Source: Thioclava electrotropha (GTDB lineage: Bacteria; Pseudomonadota; Alphaproteobacteria; Rhodobacterales; Rhodobacteraceae). Taken from it: a DNA stretch of 64,000 nucleotides. Below are positions 62,045 to 64,000 of the stretch, piece by piece. The notes beneath the pieces were generated by a model. It saw nothing but the letters and a program-made list of their open reading frames with translations, was not told the DNA's origin and made no database searches. A program made the translations under genes and the position numbers. The stretch is taken from the NCBI RefSeq assembly GCF_002085925.2, contig NZ_CP053562.1, positions 2,865,501 through 2,929,500 of the forward strand, read 5' to 3'. Numbering within the stretch: position 1 is the stretch's first letter; the number at the start of each line of letters is the position of its first letter.

Positions 62045-62101
62045 CTTCGGCTTGGCCCAAATATCCCGGGGGGCTCCGCAGGAGCGGGGGCAGAGCCCCC
62101 T
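62045..62101 (-). repeat. GGGATATTT intergenic element, copy h, with hairpin
   Basis: On the minus strand, hairpin GGGGGC-TCT-GCCCCC (62100-62086), then CCCCCCGGGATATTT and GGGCCAAGCCGAAG. It lies between aroC and the TetR gene in the direction of transcription. A second small stem GCTCC-GCA-GGAGC sits between hairpin and core. Confidence 0.75.
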
Positions 62102-62144
62102 CTCGCCTTGCAAATGCGCCCTTCGGCGACGGGGCTGCGCCCCC

Positions 62145-63245
62145 TCAGCCGATCGTGCCGCGCACTCCGCCGGTCTGCGCCCGATCCATTAGGAACTGAT
62201 CGAGGATCACGCAGGCCATCATCGCCTCGGCCACCGGCACCGCGCGGATGCCGACACAAGGGTCATGACGGCCCTTGGTGATCACCTCCACCTCTTCGCC
62301 CGCGACATTGACCGAGCGGCGCGGCGTCAGGATCGACGAGGTCGGCTTCACCGCAAACCGCACCGTGATCGGCTGGCCGGTGGTGATCCCGCCAAGGATA
62401 CCGCCTGCGTGGTTCGACAGATATTCGACGCCCTCGGGGCCCATCACCATCTCGTCGGCATTCTCGACGCCGGTCAGGGCTGCCGAGGCCATACCTTCGC
62501 CGATCTCGACGCCTTTCACAGCGTTGATCGACATCATCGCAGCGGCCAGTTCGGTATCCATCTTGGCGTAGATCGGCGCGCCCAGACCTGCCGGGCAGCC
62601 CTCGGCCACCACTTCGATCGCAGCCCCGACCGAGTTCTGACCCTTGCGGATCGCGGCGAGGTAATCGGCCCATTCATCCGCTGCCTCGGCATCGGGCAGG
62701 AAGAACGGGTTTTGCAGGATCGCATCGCGGTCGAACTTCGCGCGGTCCAGATGTTTCGCGCCCATCTGCACCATGTAGCCATAGATCTGCAGATCGGGGA
62801 CCAACTGGCGCAGCGCCGCCTGCGCCACCCCCCCGGCGGCCACACGCGCTGCCGTCTCCCGCGCACTGGAGCGCCCGCCGCCGCGATAGTCGCGAACACC
62901 GTATTTCTGGTGATAGGTGATATCGGCATGACCGGGGCGGAACTGCCGCGCGATCTCGCCGTAATCCTTCGAGCGCTGATCGGTATTCTCGATCATCAGC
63001 TGGATCGTCGTGCCGGTCGTCTTGCCCTCGAACACCCCCGACAGGATGCGCACCGCATCGGGCTCCTTGCGCTGGGTCGTCTCCTTCGACTGGCCCGGAC
63101 GGCGACGGTCGAGGAATTGCTGGATGAACGCCTCGTCGATCTCGATGCCGGGCGGGCAGCCATCCACCGTCGCGCCAAGCGCAGGCCCGTGGCTTTCGCC
63201 CCAGGTGGTGACGCGGAACTGATGACCGAAAGTGTTGAACGACAT
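62145..63245 (-). CDS. aroC: Chorismate synthase
   Basis: Encodes 366 residues. The FMN-dependent enzyme makes chorismate, the precursor used by TrpE/TrpG in this window. Seen are the start [20 protein letters not shown], the [20 protein letters not shown] and [20 protein letters not shown] motifs, and the late [20 protein letters not shown]. Length matches the short bacterial form. It stands alone, 119 bp from the DUF2794 gene. Confidence 0.97.
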   Translation of the reverse strand: MSFNTFGHQFRVTTWGESHGPALGATVDGCPPGIEIDEAFIQQFLDRRRPGQSKETTQRKEPDAVRILSGVFEGKTTGTTIQLMIENTDQRSKDYGEIARQFRPGHADITYHQKYGVRDYRGGGRSSARETAARVAAGGVAQAALRQLVPDLQIYGYMVQMGAKHLDRAKFDRDAILQNPFFLPDAEAADEWADYLAAIRKGQNSVGAAIEVVAEGCPAGLGAPIYAKMDTELAAAMMSINAVKGVEIGEGMASAALTGVENADEMVMGPEGVEYLSNHAGGILGGITTGQPITVRFAVKPTSSILTPRRSVNVAGEEVEVITKGRHDPCVGIRAVPVAEAMMACVILDQFLMDRAQTGGVRGTIG

Positions 63246-63364
63246 GGGACGCGCGCCTCGCAGGTTTCCTTCGGCGCTGGCTTAGCAAGTCAGGGGCTGC
63301 GAGGCAACGCGCATGGCATTGGGCGCGGCAGCTTAGAAAGACCTTGGTTGCGCGCGGGACGCGC

Positions 63365-63712
63365 TCACTCCACCGCGCGGATCAGCTTGCGCTCGAGCAC
63401 GCGCAGCACCTGGCGCAGATCGTGGCCGCGCCGCAGCACCTGCCCCTGCTGCCCGATCACCGCATATTGCCCCTGTTTCGAGCGCAGCGCGGGCCGTTTC
63501 TCGATCCGGTAGATCGGCACTTCGGCGGCGCGGCGAAAGATCGAGAAGACCGCGACATCGCGCAGAAAACTCATCCCGTAATCACGCCACTCACCGGCCG
63601 CGACCGCGCGCCCGTAAAGCGACAGGATCACGCCAAGCTCGGAGCGATCGAAAGCGATCTGCTCCGGCACGCCGGAAGGGTTCGGATGGGGGGAAGGCGT
63701 TTGAACCGTCAT
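63365..63712 (-). CDS. DUF2794 protein
   Basis: Encodes 115 residues. FDRSELGVILSLYGRAVAAG, WRDYGMSFLRDVAVFSIFRR, YRIEKRPALRSKQGQYAVIG and RRGHDLRQVLRVLERKLIRA match the alphaproteobacterial DUF2794 family, whose function is unknown. No signal or membrane segment. Start at ATG 63712. Confidence 0.88.
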   Translation of the reverse strand: MTVQTPSPHPNPSGVPEQIAFDRSELGVILSLYGRAVAAGEWRDYGMSFLRDVAVFSIFRRAAEVPIYRIEKRPALRSKQGQYAVIGQQGQVLRRGHDLRQVLRVLERKLIRAVE

Positions 63713-63799
63713 TTACAAAGGGTACATCGCGCGTGGCGCAAATCAAGCCCACCCGCGCTAAGGTTGCATGCGCCTTTGCCGCGCCGGAATAAGACCGCG

Positions 63800-63975
63800 A
63801 AAATGCCTGATTTCCTGCGCCTTCCTGCCGGGTTTCCACGCCACCTTCAATTCAGCGGAAAACGCTAAAAGCCCGACGGTGCGGTAAACAGCCCCCACCC
63901 AGTTCGTATCGTCGGGCGCTTTTCCCTCCTGCAGAAAAGCCCCGTGTCCTGGTCAGACACGGGGCTTTTCCTTTT
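63800..63975 (+). ncRNA. Candidate small RNA (hairpin - CCCTCCT - terminator hairpin)
   Basis: In the gene-free stretch beyond 63713, a possible promoter TTGCAT (63764-63769) and AATAAG (63788-63793), 18 bp apart, is followed by a long-loop stem GCCCGACG (63871-63878)/CGTCGGGC (63910-63917), then CTTTTCCCTCCT with the anti-Shine-Dalgarno CCCTCCT (63924-63930), then a strong terminator. A 21-codon reading frame at 63804 lacks a ribosome site. The layout resembles a regulatory RNA; no expression evidence exists. Confidence 0.35.
63934..63975. terminator. Strong bidirectional terminator near the right edge
   Basis: GAAAAGCCCCGTGTC (63934-63948) and GACACGGGGCTTTTC (63956-63970) form a 15-bp perfect stem with a 7-nt loop, followed by CTTTT. 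The stem's own A/T-rich base can act as U-tract in both directions. A minus-strand gene ending with a TGA at about 63983-63981 would fit, but too little of it is visible. Confidence 0.88.
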
Positions 63976-64000
63976 CCCGATCAGTCGCACGCTCTGCCCT

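Noticed and set aside
63871..63917. tRNA-like fragment with AGTTCGTATC resembling a T-loop
   Set aside because: Only 47 nt between the outer stem arms, no anticodon arm can be drawn, and no CCA end.
1..64000. CRISPR arrays, prophage, transposase genes, tRNA/rRNA genes
   Set aside because: No regularly spaced repeats, integrase or transposase motifs, tRNA cloverleaf or rRNA sequence were found on either strand by reading.

Overview
The window is high-GC, densely packed DNA from an alphaproteobacterium of the Rhodobacterales. Several things point there: the petP-petR-petABC (fbcFBC) order, the trpGDC-moaC-moeA-lexA order, a GTTC-N7-GTTC type SOS box, a DUF2794 gene, and a full thiosulfate-oxidation (sox) locus. 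Among sulfur-oxidising Rhodobacterales it resembles Thioclava or Paracoccus most; the genus is inference. There is no phage, insertion sequence, CRISPR array, tRNA or rRNA. Apart from one probable N-terminal frameshift, the genes look intact.

Layout. 1-4.9 kb: cold-shock gene fragment, pdxH, fabI, a LysE exporter, xanthine phosphoribosyltransferase, a DUF2127 membrane protein and an aminotransferase. 4.9-15.2 kb: a PpiD-type periplasmic chaperone, trpE, an antisense divergent-deacetylase gene, then trpG-trpD-trpC-moaC-moeA with 4-nt overlaps, and lexA behind its own SOS-box promoter. 15.3-24.5 kb: comEC, gltX, gltA, DUF1284, an SDR, then surE-pcm-nlpD-like. 24.5-28.4 kb: an Lrp/AsnC regulator divergent from arginase, ornithine cyclodeaminase and an FAD amine oxidoreductase. 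28.5-34.5 kb: tatABC plus a DUF815 ATPase, a small HTH regulator, MarC, an aspartic protease, a tiny membrane protein and glycerate kinase.

34.6-45.1 kb is the main accessory-type module, the sox locus. soxV-W-X-Y-Z-A-B-C-D run on the minus strand to a strong terminator. soxS-R-T diverge on the plus strand. Together they encode the periplasmic carrier SoxYZ, cytochrome SoxAX, thiol esterase/hydrolase SoxB, sulfane dehydrogenase SoxCD, the SoxV/SoxW/SoxS thiol-reduction relay, an ArsR repressor and a YeeE-type transporter. soxE-soxG are not in the window; a metallo-beta-lactamase-fold protein just downstream may be SoxH-like.

45.2-54.6 kb: SRP RNA, the MBL-fold protein, dnaX-ybaB-recR, TfoX-N, GST, an FAD monooxygenase, queG, an EamA transporter and a 61-aa unknown. 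54.6-64 kb: ilvE, petP/petR, the cytochrome bc1 operon petABC, a probably frameshifted ABM-domain gene, a NYN-LOTUS protein, a TetR regulator, chorismate synthase, DUF2794, and a possible small RNA ending in a strong terminator.

The least explained signals are noncoding: a dispersed family of eight GGGATATTT intergenic elements, half of them with a GGGGGC-NNN-GCCCCC hairpin; three operator repeats phased at exactly 21 bp in front of the Lrp gene; AT-rich palindromes in the sox spacers; and a hairpin - anti-Shine-Dalgarno - hairpin structure at the right end.
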